Under the pieces are notes generated by a model. The model was not told the origin of the DNA. It searched no databases and saw nothing but the letters and a program-made list of their open reading frames with translations. The position numbers were made by a program, and so were the translations under genes. A stretch of 64,000 bases of DNA from Desulfoferula mesophila (GTDB taxonomy: Bacteria > Desulfobacterota > Desulfarculia > Desulfarculales > Desulfarculaceae), in contig NZ_AP028679.1 in assembly GCF_037076455.1 (NCBI RefSeq), forward strand, positions 3,797,501 through 3,861,500. The letters are read 5' to 3'. Position 1 is the first letter of the stretch. The number at the start of each line of letters is the position of its first letter. Shown piece by piece: positions 8,064-16,033 of this stretch.

Positions 8064-8858
8064 TTGCGCTACATAAAGATAGTCTGCATATCCATTATCG
8101 CCTTGGGATGGCTGGCCTCCTCCGCCGCCGCGGACATGGTCTCGTTCCCCGGTCTCGCCAAAGCAGGCAAGAGCATCGAACTGCGGGCCGAACTGCTGAA
8201 GCCCCCGGGCAAGGGCCCTTTCCCCGCCGTGGTGCTGCTCTCCGGTTGCGCGGGAATCCAGCCCTTTATCAAACAATGGGCGGCAAAATTCGTGGACTGG
8301 GGCTATCTGACCCTCATCGTGGACAGCTTCGGACCCAGGGGGGTCAAATCGGTATGCGGCGATCCCTTTCTGGTGAGCTTCGCCACCAGGGCCGACGATG
8401 CCTATGCCGCCAGGAAATACCTGGCCGGTTCACCCTTGGTGAAGCCGGACCGGATTTTCCTTATCGGTTGGTCCCACGGCGGCAAAAGCGTCCTGACCGC
8501 CCTGCTCGATTCTCCGGACCAAAAACCAGGCCCTCCCTTCCGCGCGGCGGTGGCCTTCTATCCCTATTGCAACGAGCCGCTGGACGCGGTGAACGCCCCC
8601 TTGTTGATCCTGATCGGGGAGCTGGACGATTGGTGCCCCGCGAGTTACTGCGTGGCCATGCAGCCCAAAAAGAAAACCGCCAACGAGGTGATCGTAAAGG
8701 TCTACCCCGGCGCCTATCACAGGTTCGACGCCGACATGCCGCCGATGACCAACCAGGGCCACCACCTGGAATACAACCCGGAGGCCGCCTCCGACGCCGC
8801 CGTCCAGGTGCGGGGCTTTTTCGGCAAGTACGTGCAGCAGGAAAGATCGAACGAATAA
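8064..8858 (+). CDS. Secreted dienelactone hydrolase-family protein
   Basis: This 264-residue alpha/beta hydrolase has a signal peptide (KIVCISIIALGWLASSAAA, cleavage near residue 23). The nucleophile elbow is GWSHGG (S137), with acid D188 or D189 (ELDDWCP) and H219 (AYHRFD). Classical dienelactone hydrolases use Cys as the nucleophile; here it is Ser, as in many periplasmic relatives. Several cysteines (C62, C98, C169, C191, C196) might form disulfides. The start is TTG at 8064 with CAGGGAG five bases upstream, and no ATG fits the signal peptide. The substrate is unknown. It is divergent from the Zn-ribbon gene. Confidence 0.8.
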   Translation: MRYIKIVCISIIALGWLASSAAADMVSFPGLAKAGKSIELRAELLKPPGKGPFPAVVLLSGCAGIQPFIKQWAAKFVDWGYLTLIVDSFGPRGVKSVCGDPFLVSFATRADDAYAARKYLAGSPLVKPDRIFLIGWSHGGKSVLTALLDSPDQKPGPPFRAAVAFYPYCNEPLDAVNAPLLILIGELDDWCPASYCVAMQPKKKTANEVIVKVYPGAYHRFDADMPPMTNQGHHLEYNPEAASDAAVQVRGFFGKYVQQERSNE

Positions 8859-9170
8859 TTCTGGGGGAACCACTTGTCTAAGGGTGCGTCATAAGCCAAG
8901 ATGAATAGTTGTGGGGTACGATCAAGTCGTAGCACTTCTCCGACCGGAAGGCAACCCGCGGCGGCCCCTTGGGATGCCTTACCGGTCTGATCCATCTCTG
9001 CCTTCCCACTAAGCCGCCACAAGCGCCTCGGCATAACCGATGCCTGGTGTTAGTATTGGTTTTGCCGTTGGCGGCAAAATTGATTTCGGTACCGCCCTGC
9101 CGCCGGGGGGGCCGCATCAGCTTGGGCGCCGTAACCAGCGACGGACGGGATCAAAGCGAAAGGAGAGCGG
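8859..9170. other. Intergenic region, 312 bp, no gene recognised
   Basis: No supported coding region is visible. Short open frames on both strands lack ribosome sites and family similarity. The only structure I see is the 20-bp inverted repeat at 9060-9079. The region precedes the DUF3302/HlyD efflux operon and presumably contains its promoter. Confidence 0.5.
9060..9079. promoter_or_regulatory. Inverted repeat TTTTGCCG-N4-CGGCAAAA (candidate operator)
   Basis: Perfect 8-bp arms surround a TTGG centre, about 90 bp upstream of the start codon of the DUF3302 gene. No U-run follows, so an operator for the downstream efflux genes is more likely than a terminator. Confidence 0.4.
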
Positions 9171-9536
9171 ATGCTTGGGTTTCAGCTCGACACCTGGGAC
9201 TACATAACTTTCGCGGCTCTAGCCGTAATCGTCTTGGGATTCGTGCTCTTTTTGATCTTTCTCCTGGGGCTGCCCGGCAGAATCGCCATCGCGCGCAAGC
9301 ACCCCGAGGCCGAAGCGGTCAACCTCATGGGCTGGGTGGGCTTTCTGGCCATCGTGCCCTGGATTCAGGCGCTGATCTGGGCCTTCAAGCCCAGCGACGT
9401 GGTGGACATCCGGCGCTTCCCCCGGGAAGTGGCCCAGGCCACCGAAGAGGAAATAGGGAGGCTCTCGGGCAAGGCGGCGGCTAAGAAGTCCCACGAGCCG
9501 GTTGACGCGAAACCGGTTACCAAGAGCGACGCCTGA
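9171..9536 (+). CDS. DUF3302 (YiaW-like) inner-membrane protein
   Basis: This 121-residue protein has two membrane helices (about residues 11-34 and 51-72) flanking the family motif IARKHPEAEAVNLMGWVGF, which is the DUF3302/YiaW signature. In E. coli, yiaW sits next to yiaV, an HlyD-type adaptor, and the same order occurs here. The function is unproven; small two-helix partners of this kind accompany periplasmic adaptors. The C-terminal tail after residue 95 is charged and poorly conserved. AAAGGAGAGCGG directly precedes the ATG. The stop lies 19 bp before the HlyD-type start, so co-transcription is likely. Confidence 0.82.
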   Translation: MLGFQLDTWDYITFAALAVIVLGFVLFLIFLLGLPGRIAIARKHPEAEAVNLMGWVGFLAIVPWIQALIWAFKPSDVVDIRRFPREVAQATEEEIGRLSGKAAAKKSHEPVDAKPVTKSDA

Positions 9537-9555
9537 GGAAAGGGGGGCTTCCGCG

Positions 9556-10704
9556 ATGGTTGCAGCGTTTTTGATCACCGCCATTGCCGGCATCGTCGTC
9601 TGGCTGGTCTTTTTCAAGTTTAAATGGCTTCGCTTCACCTACGGCTGGGCCTTTTTCCTCCTGTTTTTCGTGGCCCACCTGGCCCTGGTGTTTCTGGTGG
9701 GCATGCGTTTCGTGGCGCCTTACTCCACGGACGTCAAGGTGATCCAGCACACCATCCAGCTGGTGCCGCGCCTGCCGGAGCCCACGCTGGTCACGGCCGT
9801 GTACGTAAAACCCAACGTCCCGGTGAAAAAAGGCGACCCGCTGTTCCAGTTCGACAAACGGCCCTACCAATACAAGGTGAATCAGCTCGAGGCCCAGCTG
9901 GCCAAGGCCAAGCAGAACGTCCTGGTGCTCAAGGCCGACGTGGACGTGGCCGAGCAACGGGTGGCCATAACCCAGGACAAGCTGGCCTTTGCCAAGTATC
10001 AGCAGAAGCTGGCCAGCGGGCTGGCCCAAAAGGGCGCCGGGCCGGAGGAGGAATCCCAGAAGGCCAACGCCCAGCTCAAGATCGCCCAGTCGGCCGTGAA
10101 GGAGGCGCAGGCCGATCTGGTGCGGGCCCGGCTGGAGTACGAGTCGCAGATCGACGGGGTGAACACCACGGTGGCCGCCTTCCAGGCGGAGCTGGCCCAG
10201 GCGCAATACTATCTGGACAACACCACCATGGTGGCCCCGGAGGACGGCTTCATCACCAACCTCCAGGTGGTGCCGGGCATGGTGGCGGGCATCATCCGCG
10301 CGGGCGGCATCGCCACCTTCATCGTGGACGCGGGGCGCTACGTGCTGGGCACTTACTACCAGGAGCAGCTCAAGTACGTGAAGGAAGGTCAGCCGGTGGA
10401 GCTGGCCATCGACCTGCATCCGGGCCAGATATTCAAGGGCAAGGTGGAGAGCGTATGGTGGGCCAGCGGCCAGGGGCAAATGCTGCCCAGCGGGCGGCTG
10501 CCCAGCTGGCACCTGCCCATGGAGCTGCCCCAGGGACGTTTCGCCGTAAAGATCAAGCTGGATGACGAGAAAGCAGCCATGTTCCCCATCGGCGCCCAGG
10601 GGGCCGCGGCCATCTACACCGGCGGCGGGGGCTTTGCCGTGCTGCGCCGCATCTCCATCCGCACCTACACCTGGGGGAGATGGCTCTATCCCCTGCCCTT
10701 CTAA
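9556..10704 (+). CDS. HlyD-family periplasmic adaptor (YiaV-like)
   Basis: This 382-residue membrane-fusion protein bridges an inner-membrane partner and an outer-membrane channel. An N-terminal pair of hydrophobic segments (about residues 1-50) is followed by the first half of the biotinyl-lipoyl domain (YVKPNVPVKKGDPLFQFD). A long coiled-coil hairpin rich in Ala, Gln and Glu (about 110-215) comes next, then the second lipoyl half with the family motif VAPEDGFITNLQVVPG (about 225-240) and a beta-barrel domain. I chose the ATG at 9556 after AGGAAAGGGGGG; an in-frame TTG 18 codons earlier would overlap the previous gene. No transporter gene follows. Confidence 0.88.
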   Translation: MVAAFLITAIAGIVVWLVFFKFKWLRFTYGWAFFLLFFVAHLALVFLVGMRFVAPYSTDVKVIQHTIQLVPRLPEPTLVTAVYVKPNVPVKKGDPLFQFDKRPYQYKVNQLEAQLAKAKQNVLVLKADVDVAEQRVAITQDKLAFAKYQQKLASGLAQKGAGPEEESQKANAQLKIAQSAVKEAQADLVRARLEYESQIDGVNTTVAAFQAELAQAQYYLDNTTMVAPEDGFITNLQVVPGMVAGIIRAGGIATFIVDAGRYVLGTYYQEQLKYVKEGQPVELAIDLHPGQIFKGKVESVWWASGQGQMLPSGRLPSWHLPMELPQGRFAVKIKLDDEKAAMFPIGAQGAAAIYTGGGGFAVLRRISIRTYTWGRWLYPLPF

Positions 10705-10722
10705 GGGGGCCGCGAGCGAAGC

Positions 10723-12285
10723 ATGACCAGTGCGTGGGGAGAGTGGAAAAGTGGCGCGATGCTAAACAAAGAGCGGCAAAGTTCAGCCAACCGGGACGGG
10801 GCGGCGGCGTCCTCCCCGGCTCGCCGGTTACGGGGGCCCGAGTCTTCCCGCAAGACTCTGGGGGGTCTGCTGATGGCGATGTGCCTGGCGGCGACGCTCC
10901 TGGCGGGCTGCTCCCTCACCGATCCCCCGGCGCACAAGGAAGTGGTCAAGCAGGCCCTGCCGGAAAAAACCAGCATACCCCCGCAATGGAGCTCCCCCAC
11001 CGACGCGCAGGCCGTGGCCAACGACTGGCTGAAGTCGTTCAACGATCCGGCCATGGAAGCGCTGGTGGCCGAAGCCATGCAAAACAACCTGGACCTGCGC
11101 CAGGCCGCCGCGGTGGTGGAGATGGCCCGGCAGACCGTGACGGTGGTCGGCGCCCAACTATACCCGCAAGTCGGAGCCAAAGTCGGCGGGGCCGGCACCA
11201 TATCGGACACCTATGCCCCCGGAACCAACTCGGACAACGACTCGTTCTATGGGGCCGGTTACGGATACGCGGGCGTCTACTGGGAGCTCGACGTGTGGGG
11301 CAAGCTGCGGGCCCAGCGGGAGGCCACGGTGGCCAAATATCAGGCCAGCGCCCTGGAGTTCGCCTTTGCCCGCCAGTCCCTGGCCGCCACGGTGGCCAAA
11401 AGCTGGTATCTGGCGGTCGAGACCGCCCAGCTCTTGGAACTGGCCGAAAAGAGCGTGCGTATCTACACCGACTTGCGCGACCTGGTGCAGGTGCGGCAAA
11501 CCGCGGGCAAGGTGACCGAGCTGGACGTGGCGGAAGCCAACGCCAACCTGAACACCGCCTTGAGCGCCCTGGCCGCCGCCCGCAGCAACTACAGCGAGGC
11601 GCGGCGCAACCTGGAACGCATCCTGGGGCGCTATCCGGCGGCCGAGATCGCGGTGGCCCGCAACTTCGTGCCGGTTCCTCCGCCGGTCAGGGCCGGCCTG
11701 CCGGTCAAGCTGTTGGAGCGCCGGCCCGACCTGGTGGCGGCCGAGAAACAGGTTTTGGCGGCGTTTCGCCAGCAGGAGGCCGCCAAGCTGAACCTGCTGC
11801 CCAGCTTCGCGCTGACCCTGGACGCCGGGCGCATCAGCGACGGCCTCACCTCCCTGCTGCGCATCGTCCCCTGGCTGCTCCACGGCACCATCGGCATGGA
11901 CATCCCCCTGTACATGGGCGGCGCGTTGCGGGCCAAGGTGGAGATAGCCACGGCCCGGCAAAAGCGGGTGGTCGCCAGCTACGGCAGCGCCCTGCTCAAG
12001 GCCTTCTACGAGGTGGAGGTGACCCTGACCAACGAGTCGTCCCTGGCCTCGCAACTGCACAAAGAGATGAAGGCCTTTGGCGACTACAACAATGCGGTGC
12101 GCCTGGCCACCATCCGCTACCGGGCCGGCGCGGGGGATATGCTGAGCGTGCTGATCATGCAGGAGAAGGCCCTGGGCAGCCAATCCAAGGTCATTCAGCT
12201 GCGCAACGCCCGGCTGGCCAACCGCATCAATCTGCACCTGGCCTTGGGCGGCGGCTTTGACGACGCCCCGGCCACCCTCCAGTAA
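10723..12285 (+). CDS. NodT-type outer-membrane efflux lipoprotein (TolC-like)
   Basis: This protein of up to 520 residues forms the outer-membrane duct of a tripartite efflux system. A lipoprotein signal ends in LLAGC-S (Cys near residue 64 of the long form). It is followed by the NodT/OprM features: the PPQW and WLKSFNDPAMEALVAEAMQNN segments, two TolC coiled-coil repeats, the central GxLPVxLLERRPDLVAAE block, and IALGG-like residues near the C-terminus. The true start is uncertain: ATGs lie at 10723, 10759 and 10873, and the last leaves only a minimal signal peptide. It lies 18 bp after the adaptor gene and completes the channel side of the system. Confidence 0.9.
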   Translation: MTSAWGEWKSGAMLNKERQSSANRDGAAASSPARRLRGPESSRKTLGGLLMAMCLAATLLAGCSLTDPPAHKEVVKQALPEKTSIPPQWSSPTDAQAVANDWLKSFNDPAMEALVAEAMQNNLDLRQAAAVVEMARQTVTVVGAQLYPQVGAKVGGAGTISDTYAPGTNSDNDSFYGAGYGYAGVYWELDVWGKLRAQREATVAKYQASALEFAFARQSLAATVAKSWYLAVETAQLLELAEKSVRIYTDLRDLVQVRQTAGKVTELDVAEANANLNTALSALAAARSNYSEARRNLERILGRYPAAEIAVARNFVPVPPPVRAGLPVKLLERRPDLVAAEKQVLAAFRQQEAAKLNLLPSFALTLDAGRISDGLTSLLRIVPWLLHGTIGMDIPLYMGGALRAKVEIATARQKRVVASYGSALLKAFYEVEVTLTNESSLASQLHKEMKAFGDYNNAVRLATIRYRAGAGDMLSVLIMQEKALGSQSKVIQLRNARLANRINLHLALGGGFDDAPATLQ

Positions 12286-12402
12286 GGCTCCGGCGCTTTT
12301 GCCCTTAAGACGTTGCAGACAACGACCGCGTTGCGCCCTCGGCCACGATGTATCATGGAGTTATGTCGGAAAGGACAACTCCATTCATGGGGTAAAGAGA
12401 CT

Positions 12403-12879
12403 ATGCGACGCGCGCGCTCTGTTTACGCCAAGTTCCTGACGGCGTTGACTCTGGCCCTGCTGTTGGCCGCGGCCGCCGGCTGCGGCAACGCTTACCTGGA
12501 CCCCGGACCGGACCCGGCCAGGATCCAGGTGAAGCTGTGGGCCAAGGTGCCGGAGCAGCTCAAAAATCATCCCGGCGAGTGGATCTATTGGGACTGGAGC
12601 CTGCGCCTGGTGGTGCCCAAGGGGCCCTACCCCATGCTTCGGCCCGCCGTGGAGCAGGATTTCTACACCATAGCCGACACCAACCCCCTGGTGCGCGACA
12701 CCACCTTTTTGGCCCCGCCGGGCAAGCGGCAATACCTCCTGGAGGCCTATGGCTACGCCATCCGTCAGCGAGGCGAGCATTCCGGGCCCAAGGTTTTGAC
12801 CAAGCTGGTGGAGTTCATCGACTTGGACCTGGCCCCCGGCCAGACCTACGTTTTGCAGCGCCGGGTGGGCGGCCGATAA
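12403..12879 (+). CDS. Predicted lipoprotein of unknown function
   Basis: This 158-residue protein has a signal peptide with lipobox LAAAAGC (Cys near residue 27). The mature domain has the look of a small beta-sandwich, with the conserved-looking strings WIYWDWSLRL and LVEFIDLDLAPGQTYVL. I do not recognise a family. The ATG at 12403 is preceded by GGGGTAAAGAG; an in-frame extension upstream would place about 30 non-signal residues before the hydrophobic segment. It follows the outer-membrane factor by 117 bp and could belong to the same envelope system, but co-transcription is uncertain. Confidence 0.65.
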   Translation: MRRARSVYAKFLTALTLALLLAAAAGCGNAYLDPGPDPARIQVKLWAKVPEQLKNHPGEWIYWDWSLRLVVPKGPYPMLRPAVEQDFYTIADTNPLVRDTTFLAPPGKRQYLLEAYGYAIRQRGEHSGPKVLTKLVEFIDLDLAPGQTYVLQRRVGGR

Positions 12880-12977
12880 AAATACCCAGCAAATTTTTTC
12901 ATCCCGAATCAGCCGCCATGTCAGGGGCATGGCCGGCCTAGCCCGCCCACGGCACGCCAGCGCCCGCCTTCCAACGC

Positions 12978-13006
12978 TTACCAGGCCGCCATCGGTGTCT
13001 TATAAT
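12978..13006 (+). promoter_or_regulatory. Sigma-70 type promoter for the PAS histidine kinase
   Basis: A perfect TATAAT (13001-13006) lies 17 bp downstream of TTACCA (12978-12983). The expected start near 13013 is about 95 nt before the kinase start codon. The -10 match is strong in such GC-rich DNA. Confidence 0.6.
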
Positions 13007-13108
13007 AATTATTGAGGCATGAAAATCAGGCGTATGCCTCCCGGCCCCCTCATGTACCGGGGCGGGGCGGCGCCAGGTCTGGTGCAATTTTCCGGGAAGG
13101 AGGCGCCC

Positions 13109-15112
13109 ATGCCACAAGAGCACATGACGCCCGAGCAGATGCGCCAGGAGATCGCCCGGCTGCGCGAGAGCCTGCGCCAGGCGCAACTCCTCGCCGGCGC
13201 GGGCCCGCCGGACGATCCCATCCCCCAGGAAGCGGATTTCTACACCCTGGCCCAGACCGTTTCCGCCGCCATCTTCATTCTTCAGGACGACCGCTTCGTC
13301 TACATGAACCCGGCGGGCGAGGGTCTGTGCGGCTACACCAAGGAGGAACTGGCCCAACTGCCTTTTTGGCAGATCATCCATCCCGAGTTTCGCCAGATGG
13401 TCAAGGAGCGGGGCCAGGCCCGGCTAAGGGGCGAAGAGGTTCCCGGCCGCTACGAATTCAAGATCGTCACCAAGGACGGCCGGGAGCGCTGGGCCAACTT
13501 CACCGCCGTGGCCATCACCCATCAGGGTCGCCCCGCGGTGTTGGGCACCGCCTTTGACATAACCGAGCACAAGGACGCGCAGAAAGAGATCAAGGAATCG
13601 CGCAAGCGTCTGGCCGACATCATCAACTTCCTGCCCGACGCCACCTTTGCCATCGACCGCCAGGGCCATGTGCTGGTCTGGAACCGGGCCATCGAACAGA
13701 TGACCAAGGTGAAGTCCCAGGACATCCTGGGCAAGGACGACCACGAGCACGCCCTGGCCTTTTGGGACGAGCGCCGCCCCATCCTGGCGGACCTGGCCAT
13801 GGAGTGGGACCAGACCTATGAGGACCGCTACCCCTTTGTGCAGCGCGAGGGGCACACCCTGATCACCGAGACCTTCGTGCCCAAGATCCCCGAAAACGGG
13901 GCCCACCTCTGGGCCAAGGCCACGGCCCTGTTCGACTCCCAGAACAACATCGTGGGGGCCATCGAGACGGTGCGCGACGTAACCAAGCGCAAGGCCATGG
14001 AAGAGGCCCTGCGCGCCTCGGCGGCCAAGCACCGGGCCCTGGTGCAGAGCCTGCCGGTGGGCATGATTTCGGTGGACCCGGATTTCCATATCACCGAGAT
14101 CAACTCCCAGGGCGAGAAGATCCTGGGCTACAGCCAGAAGGAGGTGCTGGGCCGGCCCTGCGGCGAGGTGCTCAGGGCCGAGGTGTGCCACGGCCAGTGC
14201 CCCATACGGGGGGCCCTGAACCGGCGCGAGCCCACCGGGCCCATCGACACCACCTTCCTGGCCAAGGACGGCGCCCGCAAGGCGGTGCGCCTGAGGGCGG
14301 CGGGCCTTTACGACCTGGAAGGCAACCTGGTGGGCGGGGTGGAGATATTCCAGGACATCACCGAGCTCAAGGCCATGGAGCGCGAGCGGGCCAACCTGGT
14401 GAGCATGTTCGCCCATGACATGAAGAGCCCCCTGGTGGGCATCCAGGGATTCGCCCTGCGCCTGCTCAAGAAGGCCGAGGACAGCACGCCGGAAAAGCAG
14501 CAAAAGTACTTGGAGATCATAAGGCGCGAGGCGGCGCAGCTGGAAAAGATCATCAACGACTTTTTGGACTTCACCCGCCTGGAGACCGGCAACCTCAAGC
14601 TCAACTTCAGCGCGGTGCATCTGGACAAGGAGCTGTTGGAGCTGTTGGAGTCCTTCCAGGCCCGCTTCGATCAGGCGGGGGTGAAGCTGGGCATGCACGG
14701 CACCGAGAACCTGCCGGTGATCCAGGCCGACGCGGCCAACCTGCGCCGGGCCTTCACCAACCTTATCGACAACGCCCTAAAGTATTCCCAGGCGGGCACC
14801 CAGGTGCGCATAGAGGCCGAGACCTCCGACGACACCGTGACCCTGCGCTTCATGGACCAGGGGGCGGGCATCACCCCCGAGGAGTTGCCTTACATCTTCG
14901 ACATGTTCTACCGGGCGTCCAGCCACGGCAAGCAGCCGGGGCACGGGCTGGGCCTGGCCGGGGTGGAGGCCATCGTCAAGGGCCACGGCGGCCAGGTGTT
15001 GGTGAGCAGCGAGGTGGGCCGGGGCTCGGTGTTCAGCGTGGTGCTGCCGGTGAGCCAGCCGGAGAGCGATCCGGCCGCCCCGCCGCCGCAGCCGTTGCGG
15101 GCGTTGGTCTGA
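13109..15112 (+). CDS. Three-PAS sensor histidine kinase (soluble, orphan)
   Basis: This 667-residue kinase has no membrane segment, so it senses a cytoplasmic signal. A short coiled coil (about residues 1-30) precedes three PAS domains at about 40-160, 165-290 and 300-420, the first two ending in typical PAC segments (TKDGRERWANFTAVAI; IVGAIETVRDVTKRK). The HisKA domain contains the phospho-acceptor H436 in FAHDMKSPL. The HATPase domain shows the N box (NLIDNALKYS), the G1 box (DQGAGI) and the G2 box (GHGLGLAGV). The ATG at 13109 follows GGAAGGAGG; an in-frame ATG at 13019 lacks a ribosome site. No response regulator is adjacent, so the partner is unknown. Confidence 0.92.
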   Translation: MPQEHMTPEQMRQEIARLRESLRQAQLLAGAGPPDDPIPQEADFYTLAQTVSAAIFILQDDRFVYMNPAGEGLCGYTKEELAQLPFWQIIHPEFRQMVKERGQARLRGEEVPGRYEFKIVTKDGRERWANFTAVAITHQGRPAVLGTAFDITEHKDAQKEIKESRKRLADIINFLPDATFAIDRQGHVLVWNRAIEQMTKVKSQDILGKDDHEHALAFWDERRPILADLAMEWDQTYEDRYPFVQREGHTLITETFVPKIPENGAHLWAKATALFDSQNNIVGAIETVRDVTKRKAMEEALRASAAKHRALVQSLPVGMISVDPDFHITEINSQGEKILGYSQKEVLGRPCGEVLRAEVCHGQCPIRGALNRREPTGPIDTTFLAKDGARKAVRLRAAGLYDLEGNLVGGVEIFQDITELKAMERERANLVSMFAHDMKSPLVGIQGFALRLLKKAEDSTPEKQQKYLEIIRREAAQLEKIINDFLDFTRLETGNLKLNFSAVHLDKELLELLESFQARFDQAGVKLGMHGTENLPVIQADAANLRRAFTNLIDNALKYSQAGTQVRIEAETSDDTVTLRFMDQGAGITPEELPYIFDMFYRASSHGKQPGHGLGLAGVEAIVKGHGGQVLVSSEVGRGSVFSVVLPVSQPESDPAAPPPQPLRALV

Positions 15113-15127
15113 GTTCTACCATTGGTG

Positions 15128-15156
15128 CGTCCCGGCCGGCCTCGCCGGCCGGGACG
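15128..15156. terminator. Hairpin between convergent kinase and korB genes
   Basis: A perfect 13-bp GC-rich stem with a CTC loop lies between the kinase stop (15112) and the korB stop (15162). Neither strand has a clean T-run, so it may act as a weak bidirectional or Rho-assisted terminator. Confidence 0.5.
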
Positions 15157-15161
15157 ACGCC

Positions 15162-16019
15162 TCAGCAATAGCTGTCCAAGACTTTTTGCATGGCCCCGTA
15201 GTCCACCTCCTGTGTGGCCAGGGGGCCCTTGTCCAACACCGGGAAATAGGAGTCAAAGGCCGGGCGGTCGTTGGTGTAGATCACCCCGATGGGAATGCGC
15301 TCGCCGAACTCGTAGCTCAGGCGGATGGCCGCGTCCCAGTCCGCGGGATCGTGCTCCGCCTCTTCCCCCAGCTTGTACACCCGCTCTTTGTACCACTGGT
15401 AGGTGTTGAGCTTGTTGAAGGACACGCAGGGCTGCAGGATGTCCACCAGCGACAGGCCGGGGTGGGCCAGGGCCTGCTTGATGAGCCCGGCCAGGTGCTC
15501 CACCTCCCCGGCGAAGCCCCGGGCCACGAAACCCACGTGCATGCTCACCGCCACGGCCACCGGGTTGAAGGGGTAGGAGTGCACCCCGGTGGGCTGGGCC
15601 TTGGTGTGCATGCCTTCCAGGCTGGTGGGGCTGGCCTGGCCCTTGGTCAGGCCGTAGATCTGGTTGTCGTGGGCCAGCATGGTCACGTTCACGTTGCGCC
15701 TGAGCGCGGCCAAAAAGTGGTTGCCCCCCTCGCCGTAGTTGCAGCCGTCGCCGCTGGTGGCGATCACCTTCAGGCCGCTGTTGGCCAGGCGCGCCCCTGT
15801 GGCCGCGGGCATGGAGCGCCCGTGCAGGCCGTTGAAGCAGTTGCAGCGCAAATAGTGGGGGGTCTTGGCCGCCTGGCCTATTCCGCTGACCAGAAGTATC
15901 TGGTGCGGCTCCAGGTCGCTGTCGGCCAGGGCCTGGATCAGGGCCTTGCGGATGGAGAAGTTGCCGCAGCCCGGGCACCAGGCGGTTTCCACCTCGCCGT
16001 ATTGTTTTATATCCACCAT
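15162..16019 (-). CDS. korB: 2-oxoacid:ferredoxin oxidoreductase, beta subunit
   Basis: This 285-residue subunit binds thiamine diphosphate and a [4Fe-4S] cluster. With the alpha/gamma subunit it oxidatively decarboxylates a 2-oxoacid (2-oxoglutarate or another) to an acyl-CoA while reducing ferredoxin. Cluster cysteines are C15 and C18 (WCPGCGN), with C59 or C61 and C198 (QPCVSFN) as the likely others. The TPP/Mg motif is GDGCNYGEGGNH (residues 90-101); many homologues have Asp after GDG where this has Cys93. The ATG at 16019 has GGAGAGG upstream. It lies 14 bp after the alpha gene. The physiological substrate is not determined by sequence. Confidence 0.9.
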   Translation of the reverse strand: MVDIKQYGEVETAWCPGCGNFSIRKALIQALADSDLEPHQILLVSGIGQAAKTPHYLRCNCFNGLHGRSMPAATGARLANSGLKVIATSGDGCNYGEGGNHFLAALRRNVNVTMLAHDNQIYGLTKGQASPTSLEGMHTKAQPTGVHSYPFNPVAVAVSMHVGFVARGFAGEVEHLAGLIKQALAHPGLSLVDILQPCVSFNKLNTYQWYKERVYKLGEEAEHDPADWDAAIRLSYEFGERIPIGVIYTNDRPAFDSYFPVLDKGPLATQEVDYGAMQKVLDSYC

Positions 16020-16033
16020 GATCGCCTCTCCGC

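Noticed and set aside
8859-9170. Degenerate transposase fragment before the efflux set
   Set aside because: Short frames on both strands looked vaguely transposase-like, but no DDE motif, terminal repeat or target duplication could be found.
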